Assembly (NCBI GenBank): GCA_037176705.1
Contig: CM073889.1
Location: forward strand, 101,573,890-101,637,889
Reading direction: 5' to 3'
Origin: Molossus alvarezi
Lineage: Eukaryota > Chordata > Mammalia > Chiroptera > Molossidae
DNA length: 64,000 nt
Below are positions 36,494 through 49,270 of the stretch, piece after piece. The notes under the pieces are model-generated. The model was not told where the DNA came from and did not search any database. It saw nothing but the letters and a program-made list of their open reading frames with translations. How positions within the stretch are numbered: the first letter of the stretch is position 1; each line of letters starts with the position of its first letter. The translations under genes were made by a program, and so were the position numbers.

Positions 36494-39400
36494 AAGAATA
36501 AACTGTGTTTTGCATACTCACAACTGTATGCCTACTTTTGCCCCATCCCTAGATGTGGTCTTTTGTGTCTGGCTTCTTTCACTTAGTATAATGTTTCCAA
36601 GGTTCATCCATGTGGTAGCACGTATCAGCACTTTGTTCCTTTTTATAGCCAAATAGTATTCCATTGTGTGAGTATACCAGTCGTTGTTTATCCACTCAAC
36701 AACTGATGGGTATTTACACTGTTTTTACCTTTTGGCTCTTGTGAATAAAGTTGCCATGAACATTTGTGTACAAGTTTTTGCCCAAACATGTTTTCATTTC
36801 TCTCGGGTACGTATTTAAGAGTGGAACTGCTGGGTTATGTGGTAACTCTATTGTTTAACCTTGAAGAACTGAAAGACTACTTTACAAAGCAGCTGCACCA
36901 TTTTATATTTTCACTAGCAGTGTATGAGAATTCTAATTTCTCTGCATACTTGCCAACACCTGTTCTTATCTCATTTCAAGTACAGACAGACATCCTAGTG
37001 AACACAGAAACAGTGTGTCACTGTGGTTTTGTGACCACACCTTTTGACCCCACTGGCTGAGGTTATGATCACTCTATCCCACCCACCTAGATGCCTTCTT
37101 CTCATGCTATGTATCCTACCATTTCACCAAGATCCAGCTTAAATCCTAGTTTTCTTGGGCCAAACTCAATGCAAATACCCCCACCCCCCCAATGCATGGC
37201 TTCTATTTATGATTCCTACAGTTACAGCCTACTTATGTTTTCTCTCTCCAACCTCACTGTGAGCTCCTTAAAAAGTGGGGAGAGGTCTTACATTTCTCAG
37301 TGTTCATTCAGTAAAGAGACTATCAAATCACTGGTACTTCACACGTGTTCCCTGATAGGATTTAACGTAGGAGCTGAGGCTGGAGCTGGGGCAGGTAAAA
37401 TGAGGGAGGGCACACTCTGGATCTCGGACTGGGAGGGAGGAGAAGTAAAGAAGCAAGCAGGGGAGGTCAGTCTCCTTTCTCACGGGTTCCTATGCTAAGG
37501 ACAAAATTCATGAATTTGACATTTCATACTATTTTAACCTTCCTCACTGTGAACCTCTATGTACTCTTACCTAGGCTTGTTGAGTCCAACAGGAATATGG
37601 ACAGTAAATAAATCCTCTTCTTGTATCACCTCCTCTTTTCCTCCAGCACAGTAGGGCTCTGTATAAACCCTCAGAGTTTCCACAGAGTCCACTCACTCAC
37701 CCACATGCAGCATCAAGAGATGGACAGTCCCCCACTGAGCCACATCGAGAAAGAAAATCCAGTCCCCACTGAAGCAGGAGAAAGAATTGCTGAGTCTAAG
37801 GCCAACTGAGGCATAGCCTCCAAAGACGGGAAGCTGTCGCTTTAGTTTCTCCCGCCCTTTATTTCACCCAGCTGTTACAGAGGCTCCGATTCAATGCACA
37901 CTGTGCTACTTGAATCACATAATTATTTCAATAACCACGGATGAGTCAGGAAAAGCACAACACACAGTCGGCAAGTATTGCTAAATGAATGTGTCCTAGT
38001 ATTCGAAATTGACAGAGAAGGCCCATATTGGAAATACAGCAGAAACTTTCCCTGCATCTGACCAGTGGGTCTCCTCTTTCTTTGCAAAGCAAGGATTCTT
38101 CTAATGCATCTCTAAGATCAATAACAGAACCCCTGAGCTGCTGACAACAGAACATTCAAAAATAGCTCTCTCCTGTGGCCACATGTGCTGGTCTTATACT
38201 TCCAATGCACATTCGTGTGCAAAAATTGCTTACGAATTTCAACAAAATTATTTGGCTACCCCCTGGGACTCAGCAGGTAAAATGAGTATAAACTTTAAAA
38301 CCTTAAAGAAAACCCATAGGAGCAAATCCTAGTCCAACTGAACATTCAAACCCCTTAATCATCAAGTGCACTGCCCTAAGCAAGATCCGATCACCACCAC
38401 CCTGGGTGCCCACATTCCCTTCCTTCTAATGGGTGTGAACAAGGACCCAAAAAAGTGAGATAACCCAAGTGTAGAATAATTATGGGCCCCGCTTCAGGCA
38501 CAGCAGGGATTGAACGGGGCCATCTAGTCAAGAGAAGCTAGAATGTGAATAAAGCTGGAGGCTAGGAGATTCTCAAAGCTATGGAGGGACCTCAAGAAAT
38601 CTTTGATAAAGAGCAGCAACTTCTGATACATCTAAGTGCAACTGGCTAAGATAGGAGAACGGGATGAAAAACAATCAGATATCACTAACATTCGTGAAAG
38701 GACAGTCTTGGAGAGCTGCCGGAACGTTTGGCATGGTAGGAAGTCCTCAGAACCAAGCCACTCACCGTCCGCTTCAGAACTATAAAAAACCACTCTGTAA
38801 AGGAGGAAAGATAGCTGTTTTCACAAGAAGCAAAAGAAGACTCAGTGTAATTGATTCTCCCAAGGCACAGAAGCCTGTGCAGACCCCATGTCTCCCTCCA
38901 CTGTGCCATACACTCGACCTCCAACACTAATACATGAGCGAGACCGTGGGCTACAACACATCAAAACTCATTCTTCTCTCCGTGGATCTGACCTTGAACC
39001 GACCTTTCAGTTAGGAGGTGTGCATCAACAGGTTGCACCAGCTAAGTGACTCTTAATATTAATTAGCATATTAATATGATATGTGGAACTTCTTCTGGTA
39101 TTCAAGAAGTCAAAAGTTGCAAACATTTTATCTCCCTAGTTTCTTACCACATTTTGGAGAAATAAAATGGTTGAAGATCATTGTATTTATTAAATTGTTT
39201 AGTTCTCTAATGACTGCTTATTTTGGATATGGCCACTGTATAACCATAATGAAGCCAACCTTTTACATACTGATCTCTACAGTCAGCAATAAAACATTAT
39301 AAAACAGTAAGAAAGCCCATGAAACAACCTCCCGTCATAGTAACTTTCATTGGGCTAAAAATTATACTTGAAAAGCCACTGAGTAAACAGACCACCTTAA

Positions 39401-39513
39401 ATGGGATTCTCCTGTCTCAGAAATCAATCACGCCTCTCCCTAATTAGTCTAAGCAGTCCTCCCAGCCCCCACTCAAGAACTTTCCTATATGCGCTGCTAG
39501 CTCTACAGATTTC

Positions 39514-39759
39514 TGTTTTTATCCTCACCCGAGGACATTTTTGCATTTATCTTTAGACAGAGCCAGAGGGAGAGAAGGAGGAAGAGAGAGAGAGAAACAT
39601 CGATGTGAAAGAGACACATCGACTGGTTGCCACCCACATGACCCCAACCAGGGCTGGGGACAAACTGCAACTGAGGTACGTGCCTTTAACAGGAACTGAA
39701 CCTGGGTCTCTCTGGTCCATGGGCCGACACCCTAGCCGCTGAGCCAAACTAGCCAGGGC
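39514..39759 (-). mobile_element. VES SINE, minus strand
   Basis: Minus-strand copy with ATCCTCACCCGAGGACATTT at the left and the head GCCCTGGCTAGTTTGGCTCA at the right. GATTTCT occurs on both sides and may be part of the target-site duplication. Confidence 0.9.
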
Positions 39760-39894
39760 TCCACTGATTTCTTTAGAGGTGGAAAGAAAGATTTGGCTAA
39801 AAGAATTCGGCATTTTAGTGTTAACTGGAATATGCATTTCCACTAAAACTTTGGTAAAACTATTTTTCCCTACATTATGCCTGAAGAGTTCTAA

Positions 39895-40226
39895 GACCAA
39901 CACTGTGGTGGTGAATTTTGTGTCAAGTTGGCTAGGACCCAGACATTTGGTCAACCACTAATCTAGCCACTGCTGTGAAGGTATTTTTTAGATGAGATGA
40001 ACATTTAAATCAGTAGACTTTGAGTAAAGCAGATTACCCTCCATAATGTGGGTGGGCTTCATCCAATCAGTCAAAGGCCATACAAGAAAAATACTGACCT
40101 CTCCCAAAGAGGGAATTCTGCCAGTAGACTGCATTCAGACTCAAAATGCAACATCAACTCTTTCCAGGGTCTCCACCTGCAAGCCTTGAGCTAATTCCTT
40201 AAAATAAAAATCCTCCACTTCTTGCT

Positions 40227-40272
<46 letters not shown>

Positions 40273-40312
40273 CGGTGGTTCTGTTTCCCTAGAGAACCTT
40301 AACACAATCACC
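39895..40312 (+). mobile_element. MLT2-type LTR (ancient endogenous retrovirus L)
   Basis: The stretch TTGTGTCAAGTTGGCTAGGA, then ATTTAAATCAGTAGACTTTG, CATAATGTGGGTGGGCTTCA and the end GTTCTGTTTCCCTAGAGAAC follows the MLT2 LTR of the ancient ERVL family. It is a solo LTR in the plus orientation. No viral gene is present beside it. A (CA)n microsatellite has grown inside it at 40229-40268. Confidence 0.85.
40229..40268. repeat. (CA)n microsatellite
   Basis: About 20 uninterrupted AC/CA units, within the MLT2-type LTR. Its length makes it likely to vary between individuals. Confidence 0.95.
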
Positions 40313-40867
40313 TAGCCCACCTTCTGAAGAAATAACCTGTACTTATCCTTCAAAGATGGGGATGGCGGTGGGAAAGGCAAAAGTGAGATCTACCTAAGTA
40401 GCTAAACTTCACTGCAACCACTATGCATGACTGTTAACTGGAAACTTCTATTTTAGCCCCAAATGCTAGGTATCTCAAGAAGTTGTCAGAGTCCCGGTTG
40501 CTCCAAAAGGGAGGCTTCACTGAGATCTATAAATGAATGGTGACATTATAAAATGGATTCACTACACCAGGAGGGGAGGAGAGAGGGCCAAAAGGAAGTC
40601 AGAGAGATAAAATGCTAGGCATTTATTGCATTGCTCAAACAATGAAATACGTCTAAGGAGTCACTGCTCTCCAAGCCTACGTTCAGGTTCACAAGAATAA
40701 AATAAAGACATGACAAATGTGGTAAGAACTAGAACCTGGGCTGGTTTTGTTTGGAAGATGTTTCCTCAATTCTAGAACCACCACTCCCACCACTGAGCAA
40801 AAGCAGCAAAGTCTGCACTCCCCTCCCCCCGCCCACCAGGAAGACTTCTGGGCTGAGGTGGTTCTTA

Positions 40868-41032
<165 letters not shown>

Positions 41033-41228
41033 TCAGATTCTGGTAGCACAATGGCCCCCAGCATCAGCTAAGAAAGTTCCCTGTTCATACACACCAAACC
41101 TAAAGAATGAGAAGTCTTACCCAATCACTCAACTCAATCTATGTACCTAGCCAGTACTGTCCTGGGCCCTAGTAGAGAAGAGAATGACAGGACAGGTTTC
41201 CAAATACTCTAGAGCATAAATTAGCATG

Positions 41229-41251
41229 CACACACACACACACACACACAC
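41229..41251. repeat. (CA)n microsatellite
   Basis: About 11 uninterrupted CA units in intron 3. Confidence 0.9.
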
Positions 41252-41479
41252 GCCAACGCACATACAAATGCTCAACAAATTGAATTCATAAAATAGATAT
41301 GTGCAAAATATTGCAGGATCAGACAGAAGATGCTTAACTCTGCCAATAGGTATTAGGCTTAAAAAGCCATCTCAGAATTAAAATCCAGTAAAGGGACTAT
41401 TAATTTTTCATTTGTGTATCAGTTATATTAATTAAAATACCAACAACTTGTGGACAAGGAGCATAATTTACATATCTCA

Positions 41480-41690
41480 AAGTTAAATCTTGGCTTAGTC
41501 AATCGTATAATGGGTGACTTAGGCAGATTACTTAACCTGACAGCCTCAGTTAACTGGCCTGTAAAATGGGGATAAGAATTGCATTTACCTGGGTTATCCT
41601 GAGGATAAAATAATTGAGAGAGAGAGAGAGAAACACTTAGACCAGCACCTTACACAGTTAAGTACTGAGTGTTGGCTAGTTTTGATGATC
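41480..41690 (+). mobile_element. MIR SINE
   Basis: GCAGATTACTTAACCTGACA, then CCTGTAAAATGGGGATAAGA and CCTGAGGATAAAATAATTGA are MIR sequence in the plus orientation; a short GA run follows near 41617. Confidence 0.8.
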
Positions 41691-42059
41691 TCACATCACA
41701 TTATGTCATGTATTCTCTTTCATTTTACCTTTTTTTTTTTTTCATTTTGTGTCCCTGGAAGGATACACTGCAATAATGGACTCAAGAAATACATGTTGAC
41801 TGAAGAATCAGTAAATCCTCTAGCCTTTCAGATCTTTTATAGGAGGGTAAGATAAATAAATATTTGAGAATAGAAAAAGAGAAAAAAAGAAGCAAACTCA
41901 ATCTTCAAGATAAGATAGAAATCCATGCCTTTGCCTTTCACATCTAGCACATTCTGGATGTCAAACCCATGAGGGGTTTTTCTGGACGTGTGGGGAAGAG
42001 AAGACAAGAACAGAAAGGTCACCGTCCAACAGGAAACCTCTTTCACAGTGTTACCTTCC

Positions 42060-43190
42060 AGCGTCTGAGAAGAAACAGTCAGGAGAATGAGAAGACAAAT
42101 CACAGACTGGGAGAAATATTTGCAAAACCCACATCTGATAAAGGACTAGATTATTCAAAATGTACAAAGAACTCAAAACTCAACGATAAGGATATGAACC
42201 ACCCAATTAAAAATGGGCAGAAGACATAAACAGACACCTCACCAAAGAAGATACACAGATGGCAAATAAGCATCTGAGAAGATGCTCCACATCACATGTC
42301 ACAGGGAAATGGGAATTAAAACAACGAGATGCCACTACACACCTATTAGAACAGCCCAAACCCAGAACTCTGAGCACATCAGAAGCTGACGAGGACGTGG
42401 AGCAACAGGAACTCTCATTCACTGCTGGTGGGAGTGCACTAATGGTCCAAACACGTGCACAGTTCTTACAAAACTAAACGTACTCAGGCCATATGATCCA
42501 GCATTCACACGCCTCAGGACTTATCCAAAGGAGTTGAAAATGTATATGCATGCAAAACTCTGCATATGGATGTTCGCAGCAGCTTTATTCATAATTATCA
42601 AAATTTAGAAGCAACCAAGATGTTCTTCAACAGGTGGGCGATGGATAAATAAACTGCAGTACATCCAGATAATGGACTATTACTCAGCACTAAAAAGAAA
42701 TGAGCTATGGAGATATGAAAAGACATGGAGGAACCTTAAATGCATATCACCAAGGGGAGGAAGGCAATCTGAAAAGACTACATACATACTGTGATTCCAA
42801 CCACACGACGTTCTGCAAAAGGCAACATTATAGAGACAGTATGAAAGATCAGTGGTGGCCAGGGGTTAATGGAGAGAGAAGGATGAACAGGCAGAGCACC
42901 GATGACTTTTAAGGCAGTGAAACTACTGTTATGATACCATAATGGTAGATACATGTCATTACACATTTGCCCAAACCCATAGAATGTACACCACCAAGAA
43001 TGAACCCAAATATACACTATGGACTTTGAGTGATAATGATGTGTCATTGTGGGTTCATCAATTATAGCAAATGCACCACTCTTGGAATGTTGATAGTGGG
43101 GAAGCCTATGCATGTAGGGGGAAGGGGATGGGAATCTCTGTACTTCCATTTATGTTGCTGTGAACCTAACATTGCTTTAAAGGTAAAATC
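42060..43190 (+). mobile_element. Ancient L1 ORF2 and 3' UTR fragment
   Basis: Plus-strand sequence includes ATTAAAAATGGGCAGAAGAC, TCACTGCTGGTGGGAGTG and the old L1 3' UTR. Many stops break ORF2. It is older and more diverged than the L1 copies at 10368, 20047 and 34774. Confidence 0.85.
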
Positions 43191-43270
43191 TATTTAAAAG
43201 GGGGGAATACAACAGGGAGAGAGAGAGAACAAACCTCTCATAAAGGGGATGCTTTTAAAAAGTGAAGCTG

Positions 43271-43497
43271 ACCAAAGAACTTAGTGCACAACCATGGACA
43301 CAGACAATAGTGTGGTGAAGGCCTGGGGTCGAGCAGGGGCTGGGTGGAGAGGGGAAGGGGGTAAAATGGGGACATCTGTAATACTGTCAACAATAAAAGT
43401 AATAATAATAAATAAAAATAAAAAATGAAGGTGGTCAACGGGGGGGGGAGTGGGGATATATGTAATACTTTCAACAACAAAGATAAAAATTTTTTTT
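43271..43497 (+). mobile_element. L1 3' UTR tail, severely 5'-truncated
   Basis: About 227 bp of the younger L1 3' UTR (GACATCTGTAATACTGTCAA) with an A-rich tail. The terminal motif occurs twice (about 43372-43400 and 43451-43485). AAAAGTGAAGCTGA (43257-43270) and AAAGTAAAGCTGA (43498-43510) look like a target-site duplication with one change. Confidence 0.75.
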
Positions 43498-44416
43498 AAA
43501 GTAAAGCTGATGATCATTTGTCACATTCTTCTAACAGGGGAGAGTTTTAAAAATCTTGTTGAAAGAAAGAACTTATTGAAGGCTCTGGCAATTGATGGTT
43601 TCTTTCCAATAAAACTCCCACTGGCCAATAGGGTGAAGGAGCTTTTGCAAAACTACCTCTCAAGTGCTAAAATCAACGTGCTATTCACCACTACTGAAAT
43701 CTGGTAGGAAAGCTCACCCTAACTTAGTAGCCAACTGATCAATTCCAGACCATGGTGGAATATCTCAGTGAAAAGGTCCCTGGTGCCCTGCAGCCTCGCT
43801 TGTGATCACAGACAGGACCAGGCTCTGAGGCAGAGCCGGACAACCCCACGAAGAAGCTCCCAGCCTGACTCCTCAGCCAGATCCTAAAATGTCTGTCCCT
43901 CCAACAACAGTGCACAGGGCTCCTGTTTTCACCACCCAACCGCACTCCAAAAAGAGAAACCAAATGTTAGCATGTGGGACATTGAGAACTTTCTAGAAAA
44001 ACACGTATGAGAGCCTTCCAGGATTTAGTTGGAAGCATGTGCCACGGCTTCTGCTCATGAACTGGACCGACGTGCACCACGCACTATGTTTGTACATGGG
44101 CGAGTGAGCGGGTCAGAGAAAAAGGCAGCCCTTGCGCAAAGAGAAAACGAAACATAAGCCTGGTATAGATACAGGAGTGTGCTCCGCAGTGAGAGCAGAC
44201 ACCAGAGCCAAAACACCGTTCTCCTAGGACTCCAGGACTGGCTCCAACCAGTCAAGCCACAAAGTGTGGGACCCTTCTGGTTGAGCCATGATGAACACCA
44301 GTGGCCCCAAGAGAAGGAGGGCGGCCTAACTAGCCACATTCACTGATCGCAAACCTTTCAAGGGTCTCAGATGAGAGGTGCTTATTATACAAATGAGAGT
44401 GAAAGTAGGATTCTTA

Positions 44417-44674
<258 letters not shown>

Positions 44675-45150
44675 CTAAATGCAAGTAACAGACACAAAAA
44701 GGCAGAGTTATGAAGCATTTAGCCTGTACTCAATTCCTGTCTTGTTGGCTAGGATCGCTATCCTAACATGATCTTAGTGATGACGATAAATACCACGTTT
44801 TAAAGAAAGGCAAATTGAACAAAATACCTGTATTGGATAAGACACCAGCCCAGGTGGAAAATTTGCTGATAACCCCAGTGTATCAAGGTAAAGGACTGAA
44901 GGACACAAGAAATTCAGGAAGCACAACTAGATTTCACAAAGCCTTCTGCTTGTCAACAAGAAAATACTTACTGAGTCTTTAATTCTAGTTGCAACAGAAA
45001 TACTGGTCTTTCTCCCATCCACTCATTTGCCTGGTTGCATGTTGGTATGTCTTTCCTCTCTCTTCCATCAACCAACACATTCACTTTTTTTTTTTTAACT
45101 CAATTTGATTTTTTCCATCACCATTTATCCCCTCTATGTCCTCTTCACTT

Positions 45151-45416
45151 CTTTTTTATTGTTGATGTTTTTGTTAATCCTCACCCAAGGATATTTTTCC
45201 ATTAATTTTTATAGAGTAGAAGGGAGGAAGGGAAAGAGAGAGAGAGAAACATTGATGTGACAGACACATCAATTGGTTGCCTCCTACATGACCCCAAACA
45301 GGGCTGGGGATCGAACCTACAACCCAGGTATGTGCCCTTGACTGGGAATTTGAACCTATGACCCTTCAGTTCACAGGTCAGTGCTCTAAATGCTAAGCCA
45401 AACTGTCCGGGGCAGC
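45151..45416 (-). mobile_element. VES SINE with 11-bp target duplication
   Basis: Minus-strand copy, about 265 bp. CCTCTTCACTT occurs at 45140-45150 and again at 45417-45427, an exact target-site duplication. It lies about 480 bp upstream of MYO5B exon 3 in the direction of transcription, in the gene's own orientation. Confidence 0.92.
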
Positions 45417-45582
45417 CCTCTTCACTTTTTATTTGGATTACCTTGCAACCGACAAACTACCCTCCGCAGTGCCCTCAAAATGTACGTATATTTTTCTGTA
45501 ACCTAATAGCAAGCTACTCTGGGGCAATAATTTACTTTGATTTAAAGTATAATAGGAGCTTGAAGGGGTAGGGGGCGGGGGG

Positions 45583-45629
45583 AGAGAGAGAGAGAGAGAG
45601 AAACTGTGTGTGTGTGTGTGTGTGTGTGA
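45583..45629. repeat. Compound (GA)n and (TG)n microsatellite
   Basis: A GA run of about 18 bp, a short AAACTG linker, then a GT run of about 24 bp. Confidence 0.9.
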
Positions 45630-45957
45630 TCAGGGAAAACGACTACACATCTTAAGTTCAAATCTCAAGTGCAAGATGTATCCTTGAACTCTTAGCACAG
45701 CACTTGGACTACATAAGTTTACTGAAAGGATATATTTATAACTTTGATTACATGTGTATAAACATATATACATATAATTAATAAAAAGATGATGGTGGTG
45801 TTTTAAACATTTAAAGAAGAGAAACTGTACTGCTTCCCATGTTTTATCTGAGTATTACATTTTTATAGTTTCTTAAGAATCATCTGAGAGCTTATAAAAA
45901 CACAGTTTCCCAAATATAATTTATGTTCAAGAGTGGGACCCAGGAACCTGAATTTTT

Positions 45958-46213
45958 TATTTTTTTTATTTTTTATCCTCACCCGAGGACATTTTTCCAC
46001 TTTTTGTTCAGGCAGAGTGGGAGGGAGAGAGAGGAACAGAGAGAGAGAGAGAAACATCGATGTGAAAGGAACACATCGAGTGGCTGCCACCCGCACAACC
46101 GACCAGAGCCAGGGACAAACTGCAACCGAGGTACGCACCCTTAGCGGGAACCGAACCCGGGTCTCTCAGGACCGCAGGCCAACGCTCTAACCGCTGAGCC
46201 AAACCGGTTAGGG
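45958..46213 (-). mobile_element. VES SINE with 17-bp target duplication
   Basis: Full-length minus-strand copy with intact tail and head. CAGGAACCTGAATTTTT is repeated exactly at 45941-45957 and 46214-46230. The perfect 17-bp duplication makes this one of the best candidates for a young, perhaps polymorphic, insertion. Confidence 0.95.
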
Positions 46214-46569
46214 CAGGAACCTGAATTTTTAAAAAATCCCCAAGTAGTTCTGATACAGGTGGCTCATTATTTTAAGCATCACTATTCTATACAAGCCTTT
46301 CATGACATTCTAAGAACACAGCCTCAATTTACTGAGATAACACTCAAGCTGTAAGAGAATATAAATATCAATGCCCCTTCTCATCCCATTCTTATAAGGA
46401 TTTGTATGATCTTAAGGTATACTGATAAAGCGCACAATTAAAATACTATGTAATAGTGCTAAAATAGGCAGATAAGTGAAATGTAATAACAGATCCAGAA
46501 ATGAATGCAAGCACATACAAAAAATGTGTTCATGATAACATCACAATTACAAACAAATGATTAAAAGAA

Positions 46570-47310
46570 AAATTTCAAATAAGAGCAGTAAACTAACAGC
46601 CACTCGAGGAAAAATATTATGCCAGTGTTCTATTCTCAATCCCTGACACCAAAATAAATTTTAGATAGGAAGAATGTAAAAATTAAAAACCAAAAAAACC
46701 CACAAAAAAACAATAATAAAAGTATGGGCAAATATCTGTAAAAGTTTACTACTTTTAAAGATCAATGTGAAAGCTAGAACAATGTAGGAAAGTATTAATT
46801 TCACTATAATATAGAACTTTAAAGGCATCATAAAACACACAACATGCAGAGTAAAATCGGGAAGGGGGCAGTAACTCTGCATTATATGACAGAATTAATC
46901 ATCTTAAAATCCAAAACGTTTTAGGAAATCAGCAAGAAAACAACACCCCAACAGAAAATTGTGCATAGAATACAAGTCACAAAATAAGAACTACAAATGA
47001 ACAACGTATGAAAAACTACTCCACCTGACCATTAACCAAAATGATGCAAATAAAACTTTATTAGCACTAATATTATCCATCAGATAAACAAAGGTATAAA
47101 AACTGACAAGACCCTAACTAGGAAGGGTCTGGGCAAGCGAATCCGCTGCTTGTGGGTTCAGACTGATGTATCCTTTCTGGAGGGCGGCTGGCAACACCTG
47201 CTCAGGTTTCATGAATATACTCTTTCTTGGCCTCGGGAAACAGTCTCACAAACTAGGAACAATACCGACTCACTGAAGCTATAAATATGAAAGTAAAACA
47301 TGACCCAGAA
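46570..47310 (+). mobile_element. Ancient L1 ORF2 remnant
   Basis: A-rich, diverged plus-strand sequence with phrases such as ATGATGCAAATAAAACTTTA and TTCTGGAGGGCGGCTGGCAA that correspond to the late part of old L1 ORF2. Edges are uncertain. Confidence 0.5.
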
Positions 47311-48517
47311 CCATATTTTTGGTCAGGCAGCTACACACAGCGTTGTGCTGATCTAAGACAAGGCACGTCACAGACTGAAATACATATGACTGCCTTTATT
47401 TAAAACTGTGTGCTGGAGCCTGTCTGGGGTTACAGTCCTTCAAAATGTCATGGTTATCTATGTTGGTGAGGTTTTCATCTCTGTACTTTTCTGATGTTAG
47501 TTTCTCTTTTTGTATGTATATATTAATCAAGACTCCTTTCTTTCTATGAAAAGCTTTTATGTATATCAATCTTACTCCAGTAAACAACTATGGTGAACAT
47601 GATGAGACTAAATTTCCAAAAGGTGGGAAACAAGGGGAAACTGAGTGTTGAAAGTTGATTTTTATCTCATTAAATTCTAGAGTGGATGGCCCCCTTCACC
47701 TTCTGCTGAGTTAGTGGTGTCACTGGGGGCTCTAATCAGACCTCCCTCCGGGAGCCACTCTGAAGACTTCCCAATGGAGAAGTCCCACCCCCTTAGGACA
47801 CGTCTGCTCTGCATATAACCCCCTCCCCCCACCAAAGCAGCACAGGGAACAGCCAATAGCAGAACAGCAGAGGTCACCCAGCCTGCTGCAGTTTCCAGAT
47901 CAGACATGGGGACCTGAGCGCAGAGTCTAAACCCTGAAGCAGAAACGCTGGCTCTCCAGCAGTTGTCAGGTGAATCTCCCCTCAAAACCCTCTCCCGCAA
48001 GCATGCAGCGGGAAACGCGTATGCAATTCTATGAAAACACGGTCCACAAATAAACTAGTGGTACTGGTTACAGTAAAATTGATACAGAGCAAAAATGCCC
48101 AGAACAGCAGAAAAGAGGCAGAGCTGCAAGCTCGGCATGCGAAGCGACACGTCCTGGTGTCGCATGGAGAGGGAAGGTGGGCATGAGGCCCAGTGGGTCT
48201 GTGTTTCCTTAACTGGAGCTTGATTCTAATACTGCTGCAAGTGTCTCACCTTTACCGCTAATACGGTTTCATCTGAACTCCAAGTGTTCATGATGTGATC
48301 AGGGACCACGAAATTTCTGGCGCAAAAGACTTCACTACAAAAGTGGGCCTTTGGAGGTGAAACAAAGGATGGAATGTTAACACATTATAAAACGAGTGCT
48401 CAGTCACCCTGCTGGAGTGGACCTCAGCCTCCCCTGGAGAGCAGAAACAGACGGGGGTCTCCAACTGGTGCCCACCTAGCGCACAGGACTAGACTATAGA
48501 GGGTACTGGTCTATACT

Positions 48518-48615
48518 TGCACTCTCCAATAGGGCACCACACGGGGCTCTTTAAATTAAATTCGTTCACGTTAAATAGCATTACAACGTCAGTTTCTCAG
48601 CCACACTAGCCACAA
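48518..48615 (+). mobile_element. hAT-type transposon fragment
   Basis: CTCTCCAATAGGGCACCACA followed by an ATTTAAATT-like stretch and CTCAGCCACACTAGCCAC matches half of an old hAT element with long terminal repeats, as I recall it. Confidence 0.55.
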
Positions 48616-49094
48616 GACTCCCACAGGGAACAAGCCAGACAGAGGACATGCCACTGTACCACAGTTCTCCGCCAGACAGCGCTGGTCTAGGTTGCTCTCC
48701 ACTCTGTGGGTCTGCGATTCTAGGATACATAGGAGGTGCTCAAAAAATATCAGTTGAAAGGATGTCTAATTTATTCATGACCTCTCCCTTACCTCAGTGT
48801 GTGTCCATATTACATGGTACTACAGGAAGAAAATACAGAAACATCTTCGAACGTCAACTCCCAACACACAGACTTGAAGCCAGTAATTAGAATAGATGGT
48901 GGATAGAGAAAGCCAATTCTGTTTCCTACTCTATCTAACCACAGAACCAGAAGATCTAGAGAAAAGATAAGCTAGTAAAAATATGGTTACCAGCTGGCAA
49001 GGCGAACCCGAGGAGCTATATATATTATGCTCTGATGGGAATGGCAGCCAACTCAGAGTTAAACCCTCTACTCAAGTCCTGCCATCAACTAATG

Positions 49095-49270
49095 CCCTGG
49101 CTCTCAACTTCCCCTGTACGCTGGGATCCCACGAGGAGCTTTACAAACAGATACCGTGTGTCCCACCCCAAATTCTGATTTAAGTAGTCTGGCTGCTCCC
49201 TGGACTTTGTGATTTTTTTACAAAGCTCGCCAGGGGTTTCTAACATACAGGCAAAAGTGAGAACCACCGA
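49095..49270 (+). mobile_element. MER20-type hAT transposon fossil
   Basis: CCCTGGCTCTCAACTTCC at the left and AAAGTGAGAACCACC at the right are decayed terminal repeats. The interior AAATTCTGATTTAAGTAGTC fits MER20-like elements. Confidence 0.65.

Larger units (their letters stand above)
34710..36549. mobile_element. Short TIR DNA transposon (mariner-like MITE) split by an L1
   Basis: Left end CAGTGGGCAGGCAAAAG (34710) and right end CCTACTTTTGCCCCATCCC (ending 36549) form imperfect terminal inverted repeats. TA flanks both ends (34708-34709, 36550-36551), the target choice of mariner-type transposons. Without the L1 and its second target copy the element is about 106 bp and matches, in reverse orientation, the copy at 26774-26898. 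It codes for nothing. The family name is unknown to me. Confidence 0.8.
34420..36990 (-). mobile_element. Ancient L1 (L1M-type) 3' region, outermost host of the nest
   Basis: On the minus strand both flanks of the TIR element join into one old L1 3' sequence: 36552-36990 (with reverse-complement phrases such as TTGTGTCTGGCTTCTTTCAC) continues into 34420-34708. On removal of the inserted TIR element the line reads continuously across one TA. Heavily diverged. Confidence 0.8.

Noticed and set aside
48240..48350. A possible extra MYO5B exon between exons 2 and 3
   Set aside because: The minus strand has a plausible donor-like GGTGAGA but exons 2 and 3 already join in phase to give the expected protein, and the translation is unlike myosin.
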